From positions 1 to 10,329 of the forward strand of contig JAFGND010000109.1 of assembly GCA_016927185.1 (NCBI GenBank): a stretch of 10,329 nt of DNA. The letters are read 5' to 3'. The notes below the pieces were generated by a model. That model ran no database searches, was not told the DNA's origin, and saw only the letters and a list, made by a program, of their open reading frames with translations. A program made the translations under genes and the position numbers. The DNA comes from Candidatus Coatesiibacteriota bacterium (lineage in GTDB: Bacteria; JAFGND01). Each line of letters begins with the position of its first letter. Position 1 is the stretch's first letter. Of the stretch, positions 1-6,286 are shown piece by piece.

Positions 1-237
1 CCATGCAGAAATCAGATACTCAATATACGCTATGCACTTCCCAAGAACACGAAAGTAAGCATGAAGGTAAGAAACCTTCTCGGGCAGACAGTTGCAGTAC
101 TCATGGAATCAGAAACTCACAAATCAGGCAATTACATGGTACACTGGATCCCAATGAATTACTCATCAGGTGTTTATATTGTTGAAATCACAACAAACGA
201 AAAGACAATTACAAAATCAATTTTGATTTTGCGTTAG
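1..237 (+). CDS. C-terminal fragment of a secreted protein with T9SS type A-like sorting domain (5' truncated by window)
   Basis: Frame 1 is open from the first base to a TAG at 235-237, giving 78 residues without a start, so this is the 3' end of a larger gene. It begins PCRNQI and continues into a beta-sandwich pattern with the motifs KVRNLLGQTVAVL and SSGVYIVEI, ending KSILILR. This is the FlgD-like/T9SS type A sorting-domain pattern, in which the tail directs outer-membrane translocation by the type IX system. The residues match the C-terminus of the broken gene at 392-2209 at about 48 of 78 positions by eye, so the two genes are probably paralogues or share a recently copied tail. The catalytic or binding part lies outside the window. 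An overlapping open frame from the ATG at 3 lacks any such pattern and is a shadow. The next features are a terminator and then the paralogue. Confidence 0.85.
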   Translation, partial: PCRNQILNIRYALPKNTKVSMKVRNLLGQTVAVLMESETHKSGNYMVHWIPMNYSSGVYIVEITTNEKTITKSILILR

Positions 238-258
238 TCATTGACATAGTATTTAACG

Positions 259-287
259 AAAGGCGGTCTTAAAACCGCCTTTTTTTC
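259..287 (+). terminator. Rho-independent terminator after the first gene
   Basis: A 7-bp GC-rich stem AGGCGGT (261-267) pairs with ACCGCCT (274-280) around a 6-nt loop. It is preceded by A residues and followed by a run of T from 280 to 286. It starts 23 bp after the stop codon at 237, so it closes the truncated gene and insulates the next one. Confidence 0.93.
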
Positions 288-337
288 TGTTTATCGACCT
301 TGAAATAATCATTCAAGATGATTCAACAAAAAAGATC

Positions 338-365
338 TTGACTAAAAAAACGAAAAATTTTCAAT
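338..365 (+). promoter_or_regulatory. Possible sigma-70 promoter for the 392-2209 gene
   Basis: TTGACT (338-343) is followed after 16 nt by TTCAAT (360-365), a 4/6 match to TATAAT. The predicted start near 372 would give a leader of about 20 nt carrying the strong Shine-Dalgarno AAGGAGGT at 380-387. The surroundings are very AT-rich, so chance matches are likely. The placement between a terminator and a gene start supports it. Confidence 0.4.
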
Positions 366-391
366 ATACAATATATTTGAAAGGAGGTAAT

Positions 392-2209
392 ATGAAATTA
401 ATTGCATCGATTTTTTTAATTCTTTATCTTTTCAATCCACTGTTAGCAAGAGAATGGACATTGCAGGAAACAAAGAATAATATCAGCAAAAATGGTAACA
501 CTTGGATTGCAGATGAGACTTTTTTCTCGAGACTTCCAAAAGAAGTGAAAAAACTGTTTTTCTATAAGGATGAAGCCTTGCTGAAACTTGACAGCACGAT
601 ACCTGTCCATGCCAATAAAGGATTAAAAGCACCAGATCATATTGATTACAGGAATTTCGATGGTAAGAATTACATGACACCAGTAAAAGACTTTGGACAT
701 GGCTGAACATCCTCAAGTGTTTTTGCTCTACTGGCTTCAGTAGAAACGGATATCAAACTATTTTACAATTTAAGTGAGATAAAACCAGATTTATCAGAAC
801 AGTATTTTCATAGCTGTTTATCACAAAATGATAAAAATTTGTCTCTTGATAGTCTTGCTCATCTAATGATGAATAATGGAGTGACATGGGAATCCTGCTG
901 GCCATACGAATGCAGGAATGCCAATTGCAATGAAAGATGTACTGATTGGGATTTTGTCCAGCAGAAAATTCAGTCTTATACAAGAATACCTTATGGAGAA
1001 GTAGAAATGAGACGCAATGCATTAGCTAACAAAGAAGGGATTTTGATTTCTCCGATGAAAATCTATGGTGATTTTCAGTATTACAGAGGTGGAGTTTATG
1101 AATGTGATGAGAATTCTGGATATCAAGGAATGACAGTAGTAAATGTAATTGGATATGATATTCCAGAGAATTACTGGATAGTAAGAAATGTCTGGGGAAC
1201 AGGCTGGGGTGAACAAGGTTATATGAGAGTAAGACATGGAGGTGCTGATGAGGTTGGAATGTATGAATGTTTTTATGTAGCTGTCCTTGAAATTGCCAAT
1301 CATCTATGGTATCTGGAACCTAAGGGAGGTCACTATTATTAATATGGGAGAGAAATAGAAATAAAGTGGAATAGTCTAGGGATAGATAAAATTAACATAT
1401 TTTATTCTACTGATAAAGGAACTAGCTGGACAACTATTGCATCAAATGTTGATGCAAGTTCCCAGGAATATAGTTGGTATCTGCCTGCTACACCAGCGAA
1501 GATCAAGATAAAGCTCGCTGATACTCAACATACAAGGGAAGGTAAGTGTGCTATAGCGGCAGCAATGACTGAAGGGGAATTCACTGTAGGTCCTGAAAGA
1601 ACAGTAACAATGACTTATCCAAATGGTGGAGAGACATTCTATAATGGAGAAAAATATTATCTTACATGGGATTGTACTGATAATGTTAGCACCATAAATA
1701 TTTATGGTTCTACAGATAATGGTTTGACCTGGCTTCCTGACAGAATAGCTTCTTCTGAAGATGCAAGCAAGAAAACATATTTATGGACTGTTGATACAAG
1801 CAAATTTCCAGAAACAACTCAGGGTAGAATGAAGATAACAGATATTGAATTTGAAGAGGATATCTTTGATATTGATGATGGAGTTTTTACAGTGTCAAAC
1901 GATATGAATTTCAAGGAACAAAAAACAAAACTGCCAATTCCGAAAGAGACTGGCCTCTGGATAAATCCAAATCCATGCAGAAACAGGATTATGAAAATTG
2001 AATATGCACTTCCATCTTCATCAAAAATAAGCCTGAAAGTAAGAAATCTTATAGGTCAAACTGTTGCAGTATTAATGGATTCTGAATTCCAGATAAAAGG
2101 TAATCACAGGATAAATTGGGTTCCTGTCAATTTATCTTCAGGCATTTTTATTGTAGAATTGACAACAGAGGGAAAAACGATCTTTAAACCTATTTTAATA
2201 TTGAAATAG
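392..2209 (+). pseudogene. Broken secreted papain-like (C1A) pseudo-protease with two Ig-like domains and T9SS-like tail
   Basis: One reading frame runs from the ATG at 392 to the TAG at 2207-2209 (605 codons) with only two interruptions: TGA at 704-706 (codon 105) and TAA at 1340-1342 (codon 317). Reading through, the protein has a signal peptide (1 to about 21), a propeptide-like segment (NTWIADETFFSRL), then a peptidase C1A domain (about 80-300) with PVKDFG and YWIVRNVWGTGWGEQGY. Two Ig-like domains of the 'PNGGE..Y.G....W' type (about 310-510) and a sorting domain (about 525-605) follow. Against the canonical C1A pattern QGxCGSCWAF, the oxyanion Gln is Phe, the catalytic Cys is Ser (about 108) and the catalytic His is Met (about 247). 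The Asn (about 266) is kept. The TGA falls close to the structural Cys of that motif, and the TAA aligns with a Tyr in the second Ig-like domain, so each stop could be one base change. AAGGAGGT at 380-387 sets the start. The product, if made, stops at 104 residues. The alternatives are TGA recoding or sequence error; neither a single recoding nor a frameshift explains both stops. Confidence 0.85.
727..744 (+). other. Hairpin 21 nt downstream of the in-frame TGA (possible SECIS-like structure, more likely chance)
   Basis: TCTACTG (727-733) pairs perfectly with CAGTAGA (738-744) around the tetraloop GCTT. The loop opens 27 nt after the TGA at 704-706 and begins with G, which fits the loose geometry described for bacterial selenocysteine insertion elements. 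A 7-bp stem is also easily found by chance, and the later in-frame TAA in the same gene cannot be explained this way. Confidence 0.2.
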
Positions 2210-2211
2210 TA

Positions 2212-2240
2212 AAAAAAGCCACTTCTTAGGTGGCTTTTTT
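2212..2240. terminator. Bidirectional intrinsic terminator between convergent units
   Basis: AAAAAAGCCAC (2212-2222) pairs perfectly with GTGGCTTTTTT (2230-2240) around a 7-nt loop. A and T tracts flank the GC core on opposite sides, so either strand shows a stem followed by U residues. It lies 2 bp after the rightward stop (2209) and 21 bp after the leftward TPR gene ends (2262), so it probably serves both. Confidence 0.93.
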
Positions 2241-2261
2241 TATTCATTTTATCTGCTATTT

Positions 2262-3071
2262 CTATTGATACTCGTCTTTTTCTTTCTCCTTATCGTTATC
2301 TTTGTCATCACTGTCCCCAATTCTAATAGCAGTTACTTCACCTATTTTTCTTCTTATTTGCATATATTTATGCCTGTAGTTTAAATTGTCTGGATAAAGA
2401 CGAGTCAATGTTTTGAAAATTCCTTTAGCTAAATCATATTTACCTATTCTGGCTAGAATATCACCTTTCCAGTATAGGTATTGTTCATTTTCTGGTTCAT
2501 CCTGGAGTTTTTTCTCCACTGCCTTCAGGAATTCTTCCATTATCTCTTTTGCTCTTGCAGTTCGTTTTGTTTTTATGTACAATACGCACAAAGAATACAT
2601 TGCTTTTGCATTATCTGGTTCATAAGTTAATACTTCTTTGTATTCTCCAATCGCTTCATCAGCTTTTCCAGTTTTTTCGTAATTAAATGCAAGACCCATA
2701 TGTGCAAGAACGTAACCAGGTCTGATTTTAATACTCCTCTTGAAGGATTTCTCTGCCTCGCTAAATTCATTGTTTTTTACATGCAGCCAACCTATTTCAA
2801 GGAATATTGTTGCATCATGGTCATTCATGTAAACCGGATCATCATAACGATTGTTGGAAAGAGCTTTGTAATACTCTTTTATCGCTTCTGCGTATTTCTT
2901 TTCAGCAGCTAATTTTTTCGCATTCGTTTCTGCCTTATCTCTTTCCTCATCGTTATAAAACCAGGCTGAACCAGAAGGATCTTTCTTTGTATCTCCTTCT
3001 TCAGAAAAGAGAGGTTTAGCTAAAAGGAAAGCAGCTAAAACTAGTATTACTGTAAGTTTTTTCGCTAGCAT
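2262..3071 (-). CDS. Exported TPR-repeat protein
   Basis: The gene encodes 269 residues. A lipid-box-free signal peptide (MLAKKLTVILVLAAFLLAKPLFS, 1-23, Lys-rich then hydrophobic) predicts export to the periplasm. About five tetratricopeptide units follow (roughly 45-72, 86-119, 120-153, 154-187 and 195-229), with the usual W/LG.Y...A..A pattern, for example AEAIKEYYKAL and EAEKSFKRSIKIRPGY. The last 20 residues are a highly charged Asp/Lys/Glu tail. TPR proteins are protein-binding scaffolds, and no catalytic domain is visible. The ATG at 3069-3071 has GGAGGA at 3075-3080. The gene begins 14 bp after the OmpA-family stop, so the two are almost certainly co-transcribed. A shared envelope complex is inferred from that adjacency only. 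Transcription ends at the 2212-2240 hairpin. Confidence 0.92.
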   Translation of the reverse strand: MLAKKLTVILVLAAFLLAKPLFSEEGDTKKDPSGSAWFYNDEERDKAETNAKKLAAEKKYAEAIKEYYKALSNNRYDDPVYMNDHDATIFLEIGWLHVKNNEFSEAEKSFKRSIKIRPGYVLAHMGLAFNYEKTGKADEAIGEYKEVLTYEPDNAKAMYSLCVLYIKTKRTARAKEIMEEFLKAVEKKLQDEPENEQYLYWKGDILARIGKYDLAKGIFKTLTRLYPDNLNYRHKYMQIRRKIGEVTAIRIGDSDDKDNDKEKEKDEYQ

Positions 3072-3085
3072 ATTTCCTCCATTTT

Positions 3086-4735
3086 TTATTCATCTGTGCT
3101 TGTATCTGTTTCATCAGGCTGTAAATCCAATTCACTTAGATTTAAAACCTTAAACTCAATTCTTCTGTTTTGTGAACGTCCATATTCTGTCATATTATCT
3201 GCTATTGGTTGACTTGCACCATATCCAACTGCATTAATTCTGTTTTCCTCAATTCCACCTTTATCTAACAAATATTGACGGACAGATTCTGCACGTTTCT
3301 GACTTAGAATTTGATTATGTGTAACCCCACCTAAATTATCAGTATGCCCAGCAATTTCTACTCTCATTTTGGGATAGGCTTTCATTGTCTTGATAGCTTC
3401 GTCAAGATCCTGGTAAGCATTTTGCTGAATATCCCATGAATTGCTTGGGAAAGTTACATTACGTAAAATAATGACAGCTTTGACCTTAGGTCTTTTCACT
3501 ACAACTTTGACAACTGGTTTCTCATCAGGACATCCGTCATCATCCTGGTAGCTATTAACTGTCTCGGGTGAATTTGGGCACTTGTCTTTAGTATCAGGGA
3601 TGCCATCTTTATCATTATCAACGTCAGGACATCCATCCTCATCTTCAAATCCATCATAATCTTCTGGTTCATCAGGACACTTATCTTTGTTATCCTGGAT
3701 TTTATCATGATCCCTGTCTGGAGGTATTAAAGCTGATGCAAAAGATAATCCCAAGGCAAATCCGACACTTGGAAACAATCTGTTTCTTGTTCCAAAAGCC
3801 TTGTCTGCTTCTGAGGAACCCCATTTCCAGTCAGCCGGTAATGAAGCCATTCCCTTGGCATCTAAATCCTCTCCCAAGCCAAAATTTGCCAGCAAAGTCA
3901 TTGAAAAACCAACTGGAGTTGTCAATCTTACCCCTGGAGAAATATAATGTGGGGAGTTTGTTGGTTTAATATTTTCATTTCCCAGATATGGAGCCCAGTA
4001 CCATTCAAGCATACCTGTTACCCATTGAGTTGGAAATTCAATCCCGATACCAAATGGTAATTGGTGTGCTGAAGGATATACTTCTTTGTTATGCATCTGA
4101 TAACCTACGTTAGCATGAAACCTGAATGGGGCATCAGGAGCTTCTTTTATCAAATCAAGTGTGAATAAGGCAGAAACTCCAAACATGACCTTGTCTTCAG
4201 TGCGTGGACGCAAACGGTAGGGATCTGTATTCTTACCAGTTGGTATAGTCAGTTTGGTTTGCAAGGCAACATTCCATATTGGATCATGTCGTCCTGGATA
4301 TCCACACTTAAGATACCAATCCAGATCCCCAACTCCGTTATTTGTTGGAGGTTGAACATCATATCTGTCAACCAGATCTTCCAGATCATACTTGTCTATA
4401 TACCATACATTATGCATACTAGTTTCAAGATAATCTAGTATAGAGTAGCAAATAGTACTGTTTACAGTCGCATCAATAATCATGTCTTTTACTGGTTGTT
4501 TTTCAAAACTGTTATTGAACTTTGCAAATGTAAAATTTTTCATAGTACCATAAGTACCCCAGAAAGCAAATCCCAGCCTTGTTCTTCCCATGGTGTCTGC
4601 TGCTATAATGTTATAAAGACCATTTACTCCAAATGGTGTTGGATTATTTGAAACACCTTCTCCAACACTGCTTGCAAATGCACTAGATATCACAGCAAGG
4701 ATTGTGATTAAGAAAAACATTTTTGAAGTCCGCAT
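3086..4735 (-). CDS. OmpA-family outer-membrane protein with thrombospondin type-3 calcium-binding repeats
   Basis: The gene encodes 549 residues from the ATG at 4733-4735. A signal peptide (about 1-22) leads into a region of roughly 310 residues with the alternating aromatic pattern of an outer-membrane beta barrel. Two Asp-rich TSP3-type repeats (about 340-405, with DxDxDGxxDxxDxCP-like units) come next, then an OmpA C-terminal domain (about 420-532). That domain has GHTDN with Asp466 and SQKRAE with Arg481. Their 15-residue spacing matches the Asp/Arg pair that binds diaminopimelate in OmpA/Pal, so the protein should tie the outer membrane to peptidoglycan. A longer reading from a TTG at 4754-4756 is possible but would have no signal peptide at its N-terminus, and AAGGGGG at 4742-4748 sits 6 nt from the chosen ATG. 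The gene starts 22 bp past tRNA-Glu and is followed 14 bp later by the TPR gene. The exact role is unknown. Confidence 0.93.
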   Translation of the reverse strand: MRTSKMFFLITILAVISSAFASSVGEGVSNNPTPFGVNGLYNIIAADTMGRTRLGFAFWGTYGTMKNFTFAKFNNSFEKQPVKDMIIDATVNSTICYSILDYLETSMHNVWYIDKYDLEDLVDRYDVQPPTNNGVGDLDWYLKCGYPGRHDPIWNVALQTKLTIPTGKNTDPYRLRPRTEDKVMFGVSALFTLDLIKEAPDAPFRFHANVGYQMHNKEVYPSAHQLPFGIGIEFPTQWVTGMLEWYWAPYLGNENIKPTNSPHYISPGVRLTTPVGFSMTLLANFGLGEDLDAKGMASLPADWKWGSSEADKAFGTRNRLFPSVGFALGLSFASALIPPDRDHDKIQDNKDKCPDEPEDYDGFEDEDGCPDVDNDKDGIPDTKDKCPNSPETVNSYQDDDGCPDEKPVVKVVVKRPKVKAVIILRNVTFPSNSWDIQQNAYQDLDEAIKTMKAYPKMRVEIAGHTDNLGGVTHNQILSQKRAESVRQYLLDKGGIEENRINAVGYGASQPIADNMTEYGRSQNRRIEFKVLNLSELDLQPDETDTSTDE

Positions 4736-4741
4736 TACATA

Positions 4742-4748
4742 CCCCCTT
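4742..4748 (-). promoter_or_regulatory. Shine-Dalgarno that fixes the OmpA-family start
   Basis: On the minus strand AAGGGGG precedes the ATG at 4733-4735 by 6 nt. It lies between the tRNA-Glu 3' end (4758) and the gene. A transcript cut at the tRNA 3' end would keep a 22-nt leader with this site intact. It rules against the TTG at 4754-4756, which would overlap it. Confidence 0.8.
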
Positions 4749-4757
4749 GAAGTCAAT

Positions 4758-4832
4758 TGCCCCCAGCGGGATTTGAACCCGCGTCGCAGGCGTGAAAGGC
4801 CTGTGTCCTAGACCAGGCTAGACGATGGGGAC
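4758..4832 (-). tRNA. tRNA-Glu (anticodon TTC)
   Basis: Seventy-five bases fold as a cloverleaf on the minus strand. The acceptor GTCCCCA pairs with TGGGGGC (one G-T) and has discriminator A at 4758. The anticodon stem is CAGGC/GCCTG with loop CTTTCAC (anticodon TTC), and the T arm carries GGTTCAAATCC. The 3' CCA is not encoded, so a CCA-adding enzyme is needed. It lies 5 bp after the stop of the cyclic-nucleotide-binding gene and 22 bp before the OmpA-family ATG, with no terminator on either side, so it is probably excised from a mixed transcript. A weak AT-rich -10-like TATATA just upstream, inside the preceding gene's 3' end, could give extra initiation. Confidence 0.96.
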
Positions 4833-4837
4833 ATTTT

Positions 4838-5332
4838 TCATTTTATATATACTTTTGAAATGTCTATCGTATCTAAAATTGCTTTATTCAGCATAACATA
4901 AGTAGACAAATTTTCATTTGATTTTCTTATTCTGTCACACAATATCTCTCCAAGTGACAAAAGTATCTTGCAAGCTATTGCAGGTTCTTTTGTCATCAAT
5001 TCAGTAAAGTCATGTCGAAATAAAACATAAAGTTCAGTCTTTCTTAGCGTTTTTGCTGCTGCAGATCTTGCTCCTTCATCAAGAAGAGCTATTTCTCCGA
5101 AAAACATTCCATCTCCAAATTCACTCAGTATAATCTCATCATTCTCGATTTTTTTTGAGATTTGAATATGTCCTTTCTTAATAATATAGATAGAATCTCC
5201 TTTTGAACCTTCATCAAAGACTATCTGATCTGGAGGATACTCATTAAGTTTGAAATAAGCAGTTATTTTTTCGATTTCCTCATCAGTTAGATATTTAAGT
5301 AAATCCAGGTTCTGATTTAATACTCTCTCCAT
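4838..5332 (-). CDS. Stand-alone cyclic-nucleotide-binding (CNB/cNMP) domain protein
   Basis: The gene encodes 164 residues with no signal peptide, so the product is cytoplasmic. One CNB domain covers about 12-125: the beta-roll segment PPDQIVFDEGSKGDSIYIIKK, then the phosphate-binding cassette FGEIALLDEGARSAAA at 78-93. Glu80 and Arg89 are the residues that hold the ribose 2'-OH and the cyclic phosphate, and their 9-residue spacing resembles PKA regulatory subunits. A helical tail (about 118-164) follows. No helix-turn-helix is visible, unlike the CRP/FNR regulators (usually about 210-230 residues), so direct DNA binding is unlikely. A ligand sensor acting through a protein partner is inferred. 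AAGGAG at 5338-5343 supports the ATG at 5330-5332. The gene sits between two tRNA genes, 32 bp after tRNA-Lys and 5 bp before tRNA-Glu. The ligand is unknown. Confidence 0.93.
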   Translation of the reverse strand: MERVLNQNLDLLKYLTDEEIEKITAYFKLNEYPPDQIVFDEGSKGDSIYIIKKGHIQISKKIENDEIILSEFGDGMFFGEIALLDEGARSAAAKTLRKTELYVLFRHDFTELMTKEPAIACKILLSLGEILCDRIRKSNENLSTYVMLNKAILDTIDISKVYIK

Positions 5333-5364
5333 ATATACTCCTTAAGGTACAATTAATAAGCCTA

Positions 5365-5437
5365 TGAGCCAGGATGGACTCGAACCATCGACCCTCTGCT
5401 TAAAAGGCAGATGCTCTGCCACCTGAGCTACTGGCCC
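5365..5437 (-). tRNA. tRNA-Lys (anticodon TTT)
   Basis: Seventy-three bases fold as a cloverleaf on the minus strand. The acceptor GGGCCAG pairs with CTGGCTC (one G-T) and has discriminator A at 5365. The D arm starts TAGCTCAGGTGG, the anticodon stem TCTGC/GCAGA holds loop CTTTTAA (anticodon TTT), and the T arm carries GGTTCGAGTCC. CCA is not encoded. It is the first gene of the leftward cluster and lies 32 bp before the cyclic-nucleotide-binding gene, with no terminator between them. Confidence 0.97.
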
Positions 5438-5494
5438 TCATATTACGTTTGAAAAAAGCTTATAATATAGCATTTCTGTCAAGGTATTTATTAA

Positions 5495-5523
5495 AATACA
5501 ATTTGCTATTTAATTCAAGTCAA
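5495..5523 (-). promoter_or_regulatory. Candidate promoter for the leftward tRNA-Lys/CNB/tRNA-Glu/OmpA/TPR cluster
   Basis: On the minus strand TTGACT (5518-5523) is followed after 17 nt by TGTATT (5495-5500, 4/6). An alternative is the extended -10 TGCTATATT at 5464-5472. A perfect TTGACA at 5477-5482 lies nearby but has no -10 at proper spacing (TATAAG is only 12 nt away). At least one promoter should lie in 5438-5589 because the flanking genes are divergent. Which one is used cannot be decided by eye. Confidence 0.35.
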
Positions 5524-5554
5524 TTAGACATAAAATAAGTTTTAATCAATTAGC

Positions 5555-5583
5555 TTGACTATAAACGAAAAAATAAGTATTCT
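5555..5583 (+). promoter_or_regulatory. Promoter of rsmE predicting a leaderless mRNA
   Basis: TTGACT (5555-5560) and TATTCT (5578-5583) are separated by exactly 17 nt. The -10 box ends 6 nt before the rsmE ATG at 5590, so initiation would fall at or next to the A of the start codon. No Shine-Dalgarno is present in the few intervening bases (TTCTCA). Confidence 0.6.
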
Positions 5584-5589
5584 TTCTCA

Positions 5590-6285
5590 ATGCAAAGAAA
5601 TGACTTACCACACTTATTTCTATCAGAAAAAACTGGAAATATTGTATATCTTAATGAGAATGAAACAAAACATATTAGGGTTTTAAGATTGAGAAATAAT
5701 GATTTAATTTTCTGTATTGATGGCAAGGGCTATAAGTATCTGGTAAGAATACTTGAAACAGGAAAGAGCTATACAAGGGGAGAGATAATTGAGGAGCATT
5801 TTGCAAAATCCTCTTCAAGAATGTTAACATTAGGATTTAGTCCTCCATCACTTAACAGAACCACCTGGTTGATAGAAAAATCCATTGAGATTGGGATAGA
5901 TTTTTTTCAACCGATTTTTTTTGAAAGATCCTTGACCAGAAATTTTCCTTCACTTGAAAAGTATGAAAGTAAAATGAGGGAATGTCTCAAGCAATGCAGG
6001 AGAGCATATATGCCTGTAATTCTTCCAGTCAAAAAGTTTCATCATTTCTTTCCAGTAGGTTATGATTATATACTGTTTGCTTCAATACATGGTGAAAAAC
6101 TACCTGAAATAGAAGGAAATAATATCCTGTTACTTGTCGGGCCAGAAGGGGACTTTACTGATAAAGAATTGCAGCAAATTAATGATTTTCCTAATTCATT
6201 TGCAGTAAAATTAAGTGAAAACAGGCTCAGGCTTGAAACTGCATGTATTTCTTTGCTTTCAAACGTGAAAGCACAATTTGCTTGA
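5590..6285 (+). CDS. rsmE: 16S rRNA (uracil-1498-N3)-methyltransferase RsmE
   Basis: The gene encodes 231 residues, near the usual 230-250 of the family. RsmE methylates N3 of U1498 in 16S rRNA, near the decoding centre, using S-adenosylmethionine. The N-terminal PUA-like domain (about 1-70) shows HIRVLRLRNND. The SPOUT-type C-terminal domain begins near 76 and carries KSIEIGID (97-104), the knot motif VGPEGDF (183-189) and ENRLRLETA (210-218), which corresponds to the family's RILRTETA with the middle Thr changed to Leu. The ATG at 5590 is supported by alignment of LPHLFL with the usual N-terminus (family members start around '..hRFfv'). It has no Shine-Dalgarno and lies directly behind a promoter. 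The gene converges on prmC, with one base between the two stop codons and no obvious terminator. Confidence 0.95.
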   Translation: MQRNDLPHLFLSEKTGNIVYLNENETKHIRVLRLRNNDLIFCIDGKGYKYLVRILETGKSYTRGEIIEEHFAKSSSRMLTLGFSPPSLNRTTWLIEKSIEIGIDFFQPIFFERSLTRNFPSLEKYESKMRECLKQCRRAYMPVILPVKKFHHFFPVGYDYILFASIHGEKLPEIEGNNILLLVGPEGDFTDKELQQINDFPNSFAVKLSENRLRLETACISLLSNVKAQFA

Positions 6286-6286
6286 T

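Noticed and set aside
241-246. Perfect TTGACA just after the first gene as a promoter
   Set aside because: It has no -10 at normal spacing, and anything started there would enter the terminator at 259-287 at once.
704-706. Genome-wide reassignment of TGA to Gly or Trp (as in some candidate phyla)
   Set aside because: TGA ends the CNB-domain, rsmE, prmC and propeller genes at sensible family lengths, and no other intact gene here has an internal TGA.
3086-4735. OmpA/TPR pair as T9SS machinery (a PorE/SprE-like role)
   Set aside because: OmpA domains and TPRs are too general. I see no SprE-like or PorE-like domain order (TPR, propeller and OmpA in one chain), so no T9SS role is assigned.
4736-4756. 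TTG start giving the OmpA-family protein seven more residues
   Set aside because: It would overlap the Shine-Dalgarno at 4742-4748 and displace the signal peptide; the ATG at 4733-4735 fits both.
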